DNA of 64,000 nucleotides from positions 2,309,085-2,373,084 of the forward strand of contig NZ_JAMXLB010000001.1 in assembly GCF_024054195.1 (NCBI RefSeq). Direction: 5' to 3'. The position numbers were made by a program, and so were the translations under genes. Under the pieces are notes generated by a model, which was not told the DNA's origin, searched no databases, and worked only from the letters and a program-made list of their open reading frames with translations. This DNA is from Flavobacterium sp. NRK F7 (lineage in GTDB: Bacteria; Bacteroidota; Bacteroidia; Flavobacteriales; Flavobacteriaceae). Position 1 is the first letter of the stretch; each line of letters begins with the position of its first letter. Shown here one piece after another: positions 24,029 through 33,228 of the stretch.

Positions 24029-24461
24029 AATTGTAGTTTTTAAATTAATACTTATTTGTTTGTCGATAAAGCAAATTTAGAGCAGTTGTTGCGTTATTAA
24101 CACTACTGTATTTTCTTATTTATATGTTATATTACCTTTTTCGAAAACGATTTAGTGTTAATAAGTTAATTTAGTATATATTGATACTGTAATTTTTTAT
24201 GCTTTTTTTTATTAGTTTCCCAAAAAAGAGCGTTTTAAATTTAGTGGTATTCATTTTTACTGTTTGTATAACACTTTTGAAATACTTCAATAATTAAAAT
24301 TAGAAAACGCTTAGAAAGCATTCTTTTAGAAATTATTTGTAATTTTTAAATACAGATTTCTTTTTTTTGAAACTGTACTATTTTTTCTTTTACGAAAACG
24401 ATTTAGGTTAAAAATGATAATTTAGCATATAAAGTAACGGCTTTTAATTACTTTTATAGTT
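24029..24461. promoter_or_regulatory. AT-rich divergent region with repeated CGAAAACGATTTAG elements
   Basis: The 14-base sequence CGAAAACGATTTAG occurs exactly at 24142-24155 and 24393-24406. Each copy is preceded by a T-rich stretch and followed 14-16 bases later by TTTAGTATAT or TTTAGCATAT. A degenerate copy (AGAAAACGCTTAG) starts at 24302. The region separates the divergent small exported protein and AraC regulator genes and holds no gene I can support. The repeats look like regulator binding sites. Confidence 0.65.
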
Positions 24462-25334
24462 ATGAAAAACGTTACACCATCTTTCGAAGTGATTGTTCCT
24501 TCTTTTGGAAGTTCTTTTACGTATACATCTTATACAGAGAAAGCTAATAATAAATCTGATATTTGGCATTATCATCCCGAAATTGAATTGGTCTATGTTA
24601 ATGGGGGTTCTGGTAAAAGGCAAATTGGAAGTCATCTTTCGTATTATACGGATGGAGATTTAATCTTAATTGGAAGTAATTTACCACATTGTGGATTTAC
24701 GAATGAAGAAACTGGAAATACTATTGAAACGGTTATCCAAATGAAGCCTGATTTTTTAGGAGAAGGATTTTTTGGAATTGTTGAAATGAAAAAGGTTAAG
24801 AATTTATTGCAACAAGCTCGAATTGGAATTGCTTTTGAGAAGGAAACTAAAAATAGAGTGGGTTCCCAAATTGAATTGATGCAAAAAATGAATCCATTGG
24901 ATCGATTGCTAAGTTTTTTGAAAATTTTAAATGATTTAGCGCATTCAAAAGATAGTATTTTTTTAAATGCTGACGGATTTTCAATAGTTACACAAATGCA
25001 AGATAATGACAAAATAAATCTCGTATTTAATTATGTGAAAAACCATTATTTTGAGCCTATAGCTTTAGAACAAGTAGCTGATTTAGTCAGTATGACTGTT
25101 CCTTCTTTTTGTCGTTTTTTTAAGAAGATTACCAATAAGACATTTACAACTTTTGTAAATGAATATCGACTGGTTCATGCCTGTAAATTACTCGCCGAAA
25201 AACCCATAAGTATCACCGAAATTTGTTTTGAAAGTGGTTTTAATAATTTTAGTCACTTTAACAAACTTTTTAAAGAATATACTGGTAAAAGTGCTTCGCA
25301 ATATCGAAACGAATTGAAAAATATATTAAAATAA
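24462..25334 (+). CDS. AraC-family transcriptional regulator with cupin sensor
   Basis: This 290-residue protein has an N-terminal cupin-type sensor domain. Its metal/ligand-like motif is I-W-H-Y-H-P-E-I-E-L at residues ~36-45, with L-P-H-C-G-F near residue 76. The C-terminal ~100 residues form two helix-turn-helix motifs: L-E-Q-V-A-D-L-V-S-M-T-V-P-S-F-C-R-F-F-K and I-T-E-I-C-F-E-S-G-F-N-N-F-S-H-F. This architecture is typical of carbohydrate-responsive AraC regulators. The ligand is not evident. Repeated elements upstream may be its own sites, and a bidirectional terminator follows. Confidence 0.92.
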   Translation: MKNVTPSFEVIVPSFGSSFTYTSYTEKANNKSDIWHYHPEIELVYVNGGSGKRQIGSHLSYYTDGDLILIGSNLPHCGFTNEETGNTIETVIQMKPDFLGEGFFGIVEMKKVKNLLQQARIGIAFEKETKNRVGSQIELMQKMNPLDRLLSFLKILNDLAHSKDSIFLNADGFSIVTQMQDNDKINLVFNYVKNHYFEPIALEQVADLVSMTVPSFCRFFKKITNKTFTTFVNEYRLVHACKLLAEKPISITEICFESGFNNFSHFNKLFKEYTGKSASQYRNELKNILK

Positions 25335-25361
25335 AGAAGAGCTTTATTGAAGCTCTTCTTT
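25333..25361. terminator. Terminator between araC-type and symporter genes
   Basis: AAAGAAGAGCTT (25333-25344) and AAGCTCTTCTTT (25350-25361) form a perfect 12-bp stem. It begins in the stop codon of the AraC gene and overlaps the last codons of the convergent symporter gene. Confidence 0.8.
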
Positions 25362-27077
25362 ATATAATGTTTTGTTTTCTTTATCAGAAAATAACTGGGC
25401 AATGTAGGATAGCACTAGAGTTAAAACAACTCCAATAAAATTCAGCCACAAATAACTTAATTTATCATCTTCTGGTTGTATATGAATATAAAAGTAATAA
25501 ATAATAAAGATGATGGTTTGACTTAAACAGGCACCTATAAAAATGGCATTGCCTTTAATATATTTAATGTAGAAACCTACTAAAAAGATTCCTAAAACGG
25601 TTCCATAAAAAATGGAACCAATTATATTTACCAATTGAATTAAATTTTCAAATAGTGAACTAATACAAGCAAAACCAATAGCAACCACACCCCAAAATAA
25701 TGTAAAATACTGAGTAGCTGTTACATAATGCTTATCACTTTTATCGGCTACATTTCTCTTATAAATATCTATTGCAGTAGTTGCTGCTAATGAATTCAAA
25801 CCAGAAGCACTTGATGACATAGCGGCACTAAAAATAACTGCTAGTAACAACCCTAATAATCCTTTGGGTAAATAATGCAAAATAAAATAAAGAAAAACAT
25901 AATCTTTATCATTCGTTTCAGAACCAGAATCCACTTTTTTAATGATTTCTTTCGCGTCTTCTCTTAGTTCTTTTTCTTTCAAAGAAAGTGCTACCATTTG
26001 TTTTCTTAAAGCTGGATTGTCATAATCATTATGTTGTAATTGTTCTACATAAATTTTATTAACAACTTTCTTTTCTTCATTTACCACATGAAGTTTATCT
26101 TCAATTTTTTCATAATCAGATTTATAGATAGAAGCTTTTACTTTAGTAACATTATTGGGATTAAAATGCAAAGGAGCGTCATTAAATTGGAAGAAAACAA
26201 AAACAAGTACACCTGTCAATAAAATAAAAAATTGCATCGGTACTTTTAAAACACCATTCATAATTAGTCCCATTTGGCTTTCTTTCACCGATTTTCCAGT
26301 TAAATAACGTCCTACTTGAGATTGATCTGTACCAAAGTAAGATAACATTAGGAAAAAACCACCTGTAATACCACTCCAAAAAGTATATCTTGTTTTGGGA
26401 TTGTACGAAAAATCGAGGATATCCATTTTTCCATTCGCACCAGCCACATGGAGAATATTTCCAAAATCAATTTCTTCAGGTAAATAATTTATGATGAGAA
26501 AAAACGTAATAAACATTCCAGAAATAATCACAAACATTTGTTGCTTTTGGGTGATGTTAACCGCTTTTGTTCCGCCAGTAACGGTATAAATAATCACTAA
26601 AACACCAATGATAATATTTAAAAAGGTTAAATTCCACCCTAATAAAGCTGATAAAATAATAGAAGGAGCATAAATGGTGATACCCGTTCCTAAACCTCGT
26701 TGAATTAAAAACAGAACAGCTGCTAGCGTACGTGTTCTGATATCAAAACGTTGTTCTAAATATTCATAGGCAGTATACACTTTTAATTTATGATAAATAG
26801 GTATAAAAGTGTAAGCAATTACAATCATCGCTATTGGAAGTCCGAAGTAAAATTGCACAAATCCCATTCCATCATGATAGGCTTGTCCTGGTGTAGATAA
26901 AAAGGTAATAGCACTTGCTTGTGTGGCCATTACCGATAAACCAACTGTAAACCAAGGGGTTTCGTTATTGTCTAATAGGTAATCTTTAACATTTGCGCTT
27001 CCTTTGGTTTTTAAGGCTCCATAAACCACAATGAACAATAAAGTACAAGAGAGTACAATCCAGTCTAAATATTCCAT
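25344..27077 (-). CDS. Sodium:solute symporter (SSS family)
   Basis: This 577-residue protein has about 13-14 membrane helices. Early sequence V-M-A-T-Q-A-S-A-I-T-F-L-S-T-P-G-Q-A-Y and the segment S-A-A-M-S-S-S-A-S-G-L-N-S-L-A near residue 415 match the SSS fold and its sodium-binding helix. A charged insertion of about 70 residues (~305-385) lies between helices. The substrate is not predictable. It follows a 34-residue membrane peptide by 1 base and a PIG-L deacetylase, so it may import a deacetylated sugar or amide product. Confidence 0.9.
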   Translation of the reverse strand: MEYLDWIVLSCTLLFIVVYGALKTKGSANVKDYLLDNNETPWFTVGLSVMATQASAITFLSTPGQAYHDGMGFVQFYFGLPIAMIVIAYTFIPIYHKLKVYTAYEYLEQRFDIRTRTLAAVLFLIQRGLGTGITIYAPSIILSALLGWNLTFLNIIIGVLVIIYTVTGGTKAVNITQKQQMFVIISGMFITFFLIINYLPEEIDFGNILHVAGANGKMDILDFSYNPKTRYTFWSGITGGFFLMLSYFGTDQSQVGRYLTGKSVKESQMGLIMNGVLKVPMQFFILLTGVLVFVFFQFNDAPLHFNPNNVTKVKASIYKSDYEKIEDKLHVVNEEKKVVNKIYVEQLQHNDYDNPALRKQMVALSLKEKELREDAKEIIKKVDSGSETNDKDYVFLYFILHYLPKGLLGLLLAVIFSAAMSSSASGLNSLAATTAIDIYKRNVADKSDKHYVTATQYFTLFWGVVAIGFACISSLFENLIQLVNIIGSIFYGTVLGIFLVGFYIKYIKGNAIFIGACLSQTIIFIIYYFYIHIQPEDDKLSYLWLNFIGVVLTLVLSYIAQLFSDKENKTLYKEELQ

Positions 27078-27078
27078 A

Positions 27079-27183
27079 TTATGAGTAGATTTCCATTATT
27101 AAAACGAAAATTAAAATATATATCGCATTTAAAATGAGTACATAATTATAACTTCTTTTCCATTCGTTTTTTTCTCTTTCCAT
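27079..27183 (-). CDS. 34-residue single-helix membrane peptide before the symporter
   Basis: An ATG at 27183 opens a 34-codon frame (MEREKNEWKRSYNY, then a hydrophobic helix V-L-I-L-N-A-I-Y-I-L-I-F-V-L-I). It ends at a TAA 1 base before the symporter ATG. The charged N-terminus and single helix look designed rather than random, and tight spacing on both sides (6 bases from the PIG-L stop) suggests translation in the operon. Several SSS transporters in other bacteria have small partner peptides. No family was recognised. Confidence 0.7.
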   Translation of the reverse strand: MEREKNEWKRSYNYVLILNAIYILIFVLIMEIYS

Positions 27184-27189
27184 AGTGAT

Positions 27190-29634
27190 TTATTTATCTA
27201 ATGAGATTAGGTTAGCCAAAAGACGATAGGCACCAGAAACGCCTTCTGGTAACTCTCTAAAGAAACTTAAGCCTGTATAAATATAATTTCCTTTTCCATA
27301 TTTTGCAACTAAAAGTGCACCTTGTTTTTGTTCTTCTCCATCATCAGCCGAAGAAAGTATAGGAGTAAAAGCTTTGTCCCATTTATCGGGATAGTATAAA
27401 CCTTGTTCTTGTACCCAATTTTCAAAATCTTTAGCCGTTATTTTATTTGGTACATTTAAAATAGGGTTTTTAGGATCTAAAAAAGTAACTATTGCTTTTT
27501 CATTGGTTACACGATCTCTAGAGATAGACAATTCATAAGGTGCTACTTCTTTGGTAAGTAAGCCACTAGTGGTATTATATTGTACAATTAAATTACCTCC
27601 ATTTTCAACAAACTTAAATAATTCTTTTTGCTTAAATTTTAAGTCTTCAACGGTATTAAATGCTCTAATTCCTAAAATAACAGCATCAAATTTTGCTAAA
27701 GTAGCGGCTTGTAATTCGGTTGGATTAATATAGGTAATATTGTAACCAATGTTTTCCAAATATTTACCTACTTCGTCACCAGCGCCTAAAAGATAACCAA
27801 TGTTTTTCCCTTTGGTTTCGATATCTAATTTTACCAATTTTCCTTCAGAGGCTTGTAAAATAGTTTGCTTCGGAATATGGTCATAACGAATTTCAACACA
27901 TTCGAATTGATGATTTTCTGTAGTTGTTTTGATACCTACAATAAAATCAACATTACTTTCCTGTTTTGGAGGATACACTTTAAAACGAATAGTTTGTTCT
28001 TCATTTTTAGTAGCTATTGCAAACGGAATCTCTTTTGGTTCCACCGTCCAATTTGCAGGAATTTGTAGCTGAGCAACACCCAAACTATTATTTTTATGGG
28101 CTTTTAATTTTACTACAATCTCTTTCGGTTGATTGGTATTAAAAATAGAAACTTTATTTACAATTTCTGAAGTTACTTCTGGTAAAACCGTAAAAGGTAT
28201 ATAGGTTTCTCCTTTTTTGCGATCGTTCATTTTATACACCATATTTTTCACAAAATCAATGGTAATGCCTTCTACTTCAACGGTGAAAACAATTGGAAAC
28301 TGTAGTTTTTCTTCAGGGTAAATCCGAATGGCTTTATTACTAACTTGATACATCCCAACACTTGGTTTTTCTTTTAACCAAAATAAATTGGAATACTCTA
28401 TTGTAGTAGGAATTGTGAAATTCTTCTCTTCTAAGATGACTTTTTCATTATTAGTTAATTCTTTTTTGTACTCTTTTTTATCTTGATTTAAAAGACTATA
28501 ACTGATTAATTTTAAATTGGCATTGCTACGATTAATCGCTTCAATCGTAATCGTAATATTTTCATTTTTAGTAGCGGTTTCAACTGAAGTAATTGCTTCT
28601 AAATAGAACCCACTAGCAGCTTCAATAATTTTTAAAATTTGTTTGGTTTTTTCTGTTTTCCAATGGGAATCTTCCAATTTTTGAATTAAAGTATACGCTT
28701 TTACCAAGTCTGGAATATGACTGGCAGGATTTTTAAAATTGAAATTTTCTTGAATAGGTAGTAAGATTTTGCCTATGGCTTCACCACCTTTAATACGTTT
28801 CCACGAAGTATCTATTCCAGCAAAAATATTGTGATTACTTGGTAAATCGCCTTTTAATAATTCTAAATATTCGGTTTCATCACCTCTTGTACCAGTTGAA
28901 CCAAAACCTTGACATTGGTGCTGACTTCTACTTAAAGCTGCAATTTCATGATTGCTTTTCCCTTTTAATGGATAATACACATTGGCATTAAAACCTATTA
29001 AATTGGATTTGTCTGCTTTTTCAAACGCTTCTTCACTTCCGTAAAACCACCATGAGGTATTGAAGAATACTCTTTTAGGTTTCACTTTTAATTGATCATA
29101 CGCTTCTAAACTTAACATGGCTGAAGCTGTATGATGTCCGTGAGTAGTACCTGGTGTTCTGTGATTGAAGCGATTGATAACAATATCAGGTTGAAAGGTT
29201 TCCATAACTTGAACCACATCTTCCAAGACTTGTTTTTTATTCCAAATGGAAAATGTTTCATTTGGTTCTTTAGAATAACCAAAATCATTGGCACGTGTAA
29301 AAAATTGATTGCCACCATCGATATTTCGTGCAGCTAATAATTCTTGTGTACGAATAGCACCTAGTTTTTCTCTTAATTCAGGTCCAATAAGATTTTGGCC
29401 ACCATCGCCACGAGTTAATGATAAATAGGCTGTTTCAGCATGATAATGATTGGCAAAATAAGTGATTAAACGGGTATTTTCATCATCAGGATGTGCCGCA
29501 ACGTATAATACTTTTCCTAAGAAATTTAATTTTTCAACTTCTTCAAAAATTTGGTTGGAATTTAATTTTTTGGGTGCTTGCGCTTGAAGCAATAAAGTAA
29601 CTAATAAAAGTATAACCGTAATTTTTCGTGTCAT
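27190..29634 (-). CDS. Exported PIG-L family deacetylase, large multidomain form
   Basis: This 814-residue protein has a signal peptide (cleavage near Q-A-Q, ~residue 18). The N-terminal PIG-L/LmbE domain has the zinc-binding A-A-H-P-D-D-E-N motif at ~46-53 and the later H-G-H-H motif near residue 170. The middle (~340-600) is beta-rich, like NEW/CARDB-type domains. The C-terminal ~200 residues look like a ThuA/glutamine-amidotransferase-like fold (Y-L-L-G-A-G-D-E-V-G, N-G-G-N-L-I-V-Q-Y-N). PIG-L enzymes remove N-acetyl groups from amino sugars. It leads an operon with a small membrane peptide and a sodium symporter. Confidence 0.88.
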   Translation of the reverse strand: MTRKITVILLLVTLLLQAQAPKKLNSNQIFEEVEKLNFLGKVLYVAAHPDDENTRLITYFANHYHAETAYLSLTRGDGGQNLIGPELREKLGAIRTQELLAARNIDGGNQFFTRANDFGYSKEPNETFSIWNKKQVLEDVVQVMETFQPDIVINRFNHRTPGTTHGHHTASAMLSLEAYDQLKVKPKRVFFNTSWWFYGSEEAFEKADKSNLIGFNANVYYPLKGKSNHEIAALSRSQHQCQGFGSTGTRGDETEYLELLKGDLPSNHNIFAGIDTSWKRIKGGEAIGKILLPIQENFNFKNPASHIPDLVKAYTLIQKLEDSHWKTEKTKQILKIIEAASGFYLEAITSVETATKNENITITIEAINRSNANLKLISYSLLNQDKKEYKKELTNNEKVILEEKNFTIPTTIEYSNLFWLKEKPSVGMYQVSNKAIRIYPEEKLQFPIVFTVEVEGITIDFVKNMVYKMNDRKKGETYIPFTVLPEVTSEIVNKVSIFNTNQPKEIVVKLKAHKNNSLGVAQLQIPANWTVEPKEIPFAIATKNEEQTIRFKVYPPKQESNVDFIVGIKTTTENHQFECVEIRYDHIPKQTILQASEGKLVKLDIETKGKNIGYLLGAGDEVGKYLENIGYNITYINPTELQAATLAKFDAVILGIRAFNTVEDLKFKQKELFKFVENGGNLIVQYNTTSGLLTKEVAPYELSISRDRVTNEKAIVTFLDPKNPILNVPNKITAKDFENWVQEQGLYYPDKWDKAFTPILSSADDGEEQKQGALLVAKYGKGNYIYTGLSFFRELPEGVSGAYRLLANLISLDK

Positions 29635-29678
29635 TTTTCTTGTTTTTTTATTCCAAAAATGAAATTGAGTCTAAAATT

Positions 29679-29708
29679 AAAAAAGGAAGATTGAAATGCT
29701 TCCTTTTT
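29679..29708 (-). terminator. Terminator after mscS
   Basis: AAAAAGGAAG (29680-29689) and CTTCCTTTTT (29699-29708) form a stem with a 9-base loop. A T-rich tail follows on the minus strand. It closes the DUF2520-kdsC-UbiA-maf-mscS run. Confidence 0.8.
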
Positions 29709-29729
29709 AACAATAATTTATAAGATGAT

Positions 29730-30266
29730 TTAGTCGGTAAACTCTCGATCTTCAAAAGTATGCTTAATTAATAAAATTCCTTTTTGCATTAATAGGTTGT
29801 TTGGATAGGTAATTCTTTCGTCATCATTATTCTTCAATACAATATAAAAGGCTTTTATATCTTCAATTTCACCTTCTAGTGGAAAATCTTTATCTAGTAT
29901 TTTAATTTTGTCACCAATTTTAAAAGGATAAGAGAAGAAAAGGATGATTCCTGCAGAAATATTACTTAATATGGACCATTGCGCAAAAGAAGCAACTCCA
30001 ATAACAGCAAATAAGGATGAAATGAATAAGAAAATTTGCTCTCGTTTGACACCCCAAATAATCACAATGGATATGATGGCCAATAATCCAATTAAAATGT
30101 TGATGTACTTAATTACAAGATTGGTTCTGTGTTCTAAAGATTCATTAATTTTAGCAAACTTTCGTACAATTTCAGAAGAAGCAATTCGTAAAATAAAAAA
30201 GATACAAATCGTAATGAAAGTTAGTATTTCTTCGTGTAAATATGGATTGTCAATGTATTTCAGCAT
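29730..30266 (-). CDS. Small mechanosensitive channel (MscS family)
   Basis: I chose the ATG at 30266 (MLKYIDNPYL, 178 residues). An upstream in-frame ATG at 30296 would overlap maf by 47 bases instead of 17, and both remain possible. Two to three membrane helices are followed by the MscS pore-domain pattern Q-W-S-I-L-S-N-I-S-A-G-I-I-L-F-F-S-Y-P-F-K-I-G-D-K-I-K-I near residues 95-122, then a short beta domain. The large C-terminal vestibule of E. coli MscS is missing. It should release solutes on hypo-osmotic shock. Confidence 0.88.
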   Translation of the reverse strand: MLKYIDNPYLHEEILTFITICIFFILRIASSEIVRKFAKINESLEHRTNLVIKYINILIGLLAIISIVIIWGVKREQIFLFISSLFAVIGVASFAQWSILSNISAGIILFFSYPFKIGDKIKILDKDFPLEGEIEDIKAFYIVLKNNDDERITYPNNLLMQKGILLIKHTFEDREFTD

Positions 30267-30840
30267 ATTCCAATAATTTGGTGTAAACTTTTTCAACTGG
30301 TAAGCCTACCACATTTGTATAAGACCCTTCTATTTTTGTGATTCCGATAATGCCAATCCATTCTTGAATTCCATAAGAACCCGCTTTGTCAAAAGGCTTA
30401 TAATTTTTGATATAATAGGTAATTTCAGCTGCAGATAAATTTTTAAAGGTAACTTCAGTCACTTCATATATGGTTTCTAATTTTTCTTTTGTCTTAAAAC
30501 AAACTGAAGTAATTACTTGATGTGTTTTTCCAGATAATGATTGTAACATTTGAAAGGCATCTTCTTCACTTTTTGGTTTTCCCAAAGCTTTTTCTTCATG
30601 CCAAACAATCGTATCACTGGTAATAAGTAAATCTTTAGCACTTAAATTTTCAAAGGCGGCTGCTTTTAATTCGGCTAGATAATTTGTAATGGCTTGTGCT
30701 TTTAAAGTATCAGGATACACCTCTTCAATTTCTTTCAATTGAATTTGGAAAGGAACATTCATGTCTTTAAAAAACTGCTGTCTTCTTGGGGAACCAGAAG
30801 CTAAAATAATATGATAAGGTAGTAATTTATCCTTGTCCAT
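30250..30840 (-). CDS. maf: Maf-family nucleotide pyrophosphatase
   Basis: This 196-residue protein has the Maf signature I-L-A-S-G-S-P-R-R-Q-Q-F-F at residues 12-24 and the catalytic stretch I-T-S-D-T-I-V-W near 74-81. It also has L-G-K-P-K-S-E-E-D-A and the late K-A-G-S-Y-G-I-Q-E-W. Maf proteins hydrolyse dTTP, UTP or modified nucleotides and can affect septum formation. It overlaps the UbiA gene by 14 bases upstream and mscS downstream, so translation is probably coupled. Confidence 0.93.
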   Translation of the reverse strand: MDKDKLLPYHIILASGSPRRQQFFKDMNVPFQIQLKEIEEVYPDTLKAQAITNYLAELKAAAFENLSAKDLLITSDTIVWHEEKALGKPKSEEDAFQMLQSLSGKTHQVITSVCFKTKEKLETIYEVTEVTFKNLSAAEITYYIKNYKPFDKAGSYGIQEWIGIIGITKIEGSYTNVVGLPVEKVYTKLLEYAEIH

Positions 30841-31774
30841 TTTGAATAAAATAAGTAATTACAGCTATAGACAAAATACCAAACAATAAAACTATTTTTA
30901 AAACAGTACTGATGTGTTTGAATTCTTCTTTTGTTTTTCCACTCCACAATTTTATCATGCAATAGAGTAGTGGACCCACTATGAAAAGTAAGCCATATAA
31001 AAGTATGTAACTATAGTCTAATAAGTTGGTGTTAATATAGTAAAGCAATAATAGAATGGGTACAATTATCAGTATACTAACAAGTTTTGAGGTCCTTGAT
31101 TTTCCTAAAAGAATAGGAATGGTTTGGATTCCTACTGCATAATCACCATCGGTGTCTTCAATGTCTTTTACAATTTCTCTAATAAAATTAATAATAAAAG
31201 CAAAGACAGCATAATCAAACAGCACTCCAAATGCATTTTTCATTTGTACCAAATTTCCTTCGTAAGTAGCAGGGAATAAATCAAAAATCCCCAAAATTAG
31301 GATACTAAAAGAAAGAATGAAGGCGACTACAATATTACTAACCACCACAATTTTTTTCAAAAAGGTGGAATAAACATAGAGTAAAGCCGCAATAAAAATG
31401 AAAACGGTAAAGAGTCCTTTTTTACCAACAGCATTGGATAAATAAAAACCAATACCTACACCGATAAGGTTTAAACCCACATAAATATTATACGCTAAGT
31501 TTTCCGATACACTTTTCCCTACAATTCTATCTTGAGGTTTGGTAATTTCATCATTGTCTTGATCTAAAATATTATTAATTACATAACCAGCAGCGGCAAT
31601 ACAAACTGTAGAAAGAACTAATAAGGCAAATTGCAAATGACTTAAAGATAAAAAATTACCCGTCGGGCTTAAATTGGTATAGGTAGCTGCTTTTAAATAG
31701 GTATAACGAAAAAGTACTTGCATGAGGGCAAGTAGCAATAAATTTTGGTAACGGATTAATTTAAGGTATTTCAT
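30827..31774 (-). CDS. UbiA-family prenyltransferase
   Basis: This 315-residue protein has about eight to nine membrane helices. The first aspartate-rich motif N-N-I-L-D-Q-D-N-D-E-I-T-K-P-Q-D-R-I is near residues 66-83, and the second, D-I-E-D-T-D-G-D-Y, is near residue 205. These define UbiA-type enzymes that attach isoprenoid chains to aromatic or glycerol-phosphate acceptors. In flavobacteria homologues are often annotated as geranylgeranylglycerol-phosphate geranylgeranyltransferase; the real acceptor is not proven. It sits between kdsC and maf. Confidence 0.88.
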   Translation of the reverse strand: MKYLKLIRYQNLLLLALMQVLFRYTYLKAATYTNLSPTGNFLSLSHLQFALLVLSTVCIAAAGYVINNILDQDNDEITKPQDRIVGKSVSENLAYNIYVGLNLIGVGIGFYLSNAVGKKGLFTVFIFIAALLYVYSTFLKKIVVVSNIVVAFILSFSILILGIFDLFPATYEGNLVQMKNAFGVLFDYAVFAFIINFIREIVKDIEDTDGDYAVGIQTIPILLGKSRTSKLVSILIIVPILLLLYYINTNLLDYSYILLYGLLFIVGPLLYCMIKLWSGKTKEEFKHISTVLKIVLLFGILSIAVITYFIQNGQG

Positions 31775-31841
31775 TTATTTTAAGTAAAAAGTAAAAGTAA
31801 AAAGTGATTTGACGAATTAGCAAAATTAAACAATCGACACA

Positions 31842-32372
31842 TTAATCATATTTAGCATCAAAATGTTCCATCCATTTATGTTGTACTTTCATTACTTGTT
31901 CGATAACATCTCGAACGCATCCTTTTCCTCCCTCTTTATGAGAAATGTATTTGGATAAAGCTTTTATTTCAGGTACTGCATTTTGAGGACAAGTAGGTAA
32001 ACCCACTAATTTCATTACATGATAATCTGGAATATCATCACCCATATATAATACTTGTTCGGGTTGAATATTATAAATATCGATAAACTCTTTAAAGGTT
32101 TCTACTTTATCGGAAACCCCTAAATGAATATCGGTAATGCCTAAATTTCGTAAACGAACGCGAACACCTTCATTACTTCCTCCAGAAATAATACAAACGG
32201 TATATCCATTTTCTACTGCAGCTTTCATAGCATATCCATCACGAATATTCATATTGCGAAGCATTTCTCCAGTTTGTGTTACATGAATGGTTCCATCGGT
32301 AAGTACACCATCTACATCTAAGATGAATGTGGTTATGTTGTTCATTAATTCTTTATAGCTCTTTTGCGACAT
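31842..32372 (-). CDS. kdsC: KdsC-type 3-deoxy-D-manno-octulosonate 8-phosphate phosphatase (HAD)
   Basis: This 176-residue protein has motif I F-I-L-D-V-D-G-V-L-T-D-G at residues ~16-27 and motif II I-S-G-G-S-N-E. Lys of motif III is in G-V-S-D-K-V, and motif IV is M-G-D-D-I-P-D. There is no cap domain, as usual for this tetrameric branch. The C-terminal G-G-K-G-C-V-R-D-V-I-E loop is the KdsC signature. It makes free KDO for lipopolysaccharide. The start overlaps the DUF2520 gene by 20 bases. Confidence 0.93.
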   Translation of the reverse strand: MSQKSYKELMNNITTFILDVDGVLTDGTIHVTQTGEMLRNMNIRDGYAMKAAVENGYTVCIISGGSNEGVRVRLRNLGITDIHLGVSDKVETFKEFIDIYNIQPEQVLYMGDDIPDYHVMKLVGLPTCPQNAVPEIKALSKYISHKEGGKGCVRDVIEQVMKVQHKWMEHFDAKYD

Positions 32373-33114
32373 GTTGTATAGATTGCGTTAAAAGTTGGTA
32401 AATATCTTGATAATTGGAGTCTTTTAAAAATTGTAAATGTTTTTCAATGGTTTGAGTATCGTTTCGTAAAGCAGGACCGGTTTGGGCCTCTTTAGGTGCT
32501 AAAACAGTTATTTTATTTGCAACTTCTTGAATGAGAGGTTGTAAAATTTCAAATGGAATTTCGTTTTTCTGACAAATATCATTTCCAATAACATACATAT
32601 GGTTCACAAAATTACTCACAAAAACGGCAGCAACATGTAAGGTACTTCGTTGAACTGAGTCAATTGAATATACCTTATTGGAAATGGTTTTTGCAAGGAA
32701 TTCTAACGTTTCATAATCGCGGTTATTTTCAACTTCCAGGCAAATTGGAATAGAAGAGAAGTCTACCGCTTTATCTTTGGAAAAAGTTTGTAAAGGATAA
32801 AAAACACCTTTTCGATTTTTAGTACTTAAAACGTCAATATTTGAAGTTCCAGAAGTATGAACAACCAATTTATTTGTAAAAGTAAGTTGGTTCGAAACCT
32901 CAGAGATTGCATTATCTGTAACAGAAATTAGGTAAATATCTGCTTCAAGTAAAGCTTTATAATCGTTTGTGATTTGTTCTTTTGGTAACAGATGGAAAAG
33001 ACTTTCCGTTTTTCGTGCAAAAGCCTGAACCAAAGAAACTTCTTTCGTTTGTAAAAACACTTTAATGAAGTGCTGTGCGACATTACCGCTGCCTATTACA
33101 ATTACTTTTAACAT
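32353..33114 (-). CDS. Rossmann-fold DUF2520 protein
   Basis: This 253-residue protein has an N-terminal dinucleotide-binding fold (V-I-V-I-G-S-G-N-V-A-Q-H-F, residues 4-16). A C-terminal helical DUF2520 domain carries S-T-L-H-V-A-A-V-F-V-S-N-F-V-N-H-M near residues 158-174 and G-P-A-L-R-N-D. The pair of domains is related to ketopantoate reductase/F420-dependent oxidoreductase-like proteins, but the substrate is unknown. It is the first gene of the kdsC-UbiA-maf-mscS operon. Confidence 0.88.
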   Translation of the reverse strand: MLKVIVIGSGNVAQHFIKVFLQTKEVSLVQAFARKTESLFHLLPKEQITNDYKALLEADIYLISVTDNAISEVSNQLTFTNKLVVHTSGTSNIDVLSTKNRKGVFYPLQTFSKDKAVDFSSIPICLEVENNRDYETLEFLAKTISNKVYSIDSVQRSTLHVAAVFVSNFVNHMYVIGNDICQKNEIPFEILQPLIQEVANKITVLAPKEAQTGPALRNDTQTIEKHLQFLKDSNYQDIYQLLTQSIQHVAKEL

Positions 33115-33171
33115 GAGGCTAAATTAGTGTTTTTAAATCAAAAATTACGGATAAGAGATAGGTGCAAAATA

Positions 33172-33206
33172 AAAAAACTTCAAAATTAACTTTTGAAGTT
33201 TCTTTT
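33172..33206 (-). terminator. Terminator of pheT
   Basis: AAACTTCAAAA (33175-33185) and TTTTGAAGTTT (33191-33201) form an 11-bp stem with a five-base loop. Seven T residues follow on the minus strand. Confidence 0.85.
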
Positions 33207-33228
33207 ATTTTAAAAATGAAATTGAATA

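Noticed and set aside
32569..32584. Sequence TGACAAATATCATT resembling an FNR box
   Set aside because: It lies inside the DUF2520 coding region, encodes ordinary residues and has no -7 box at the required distance.
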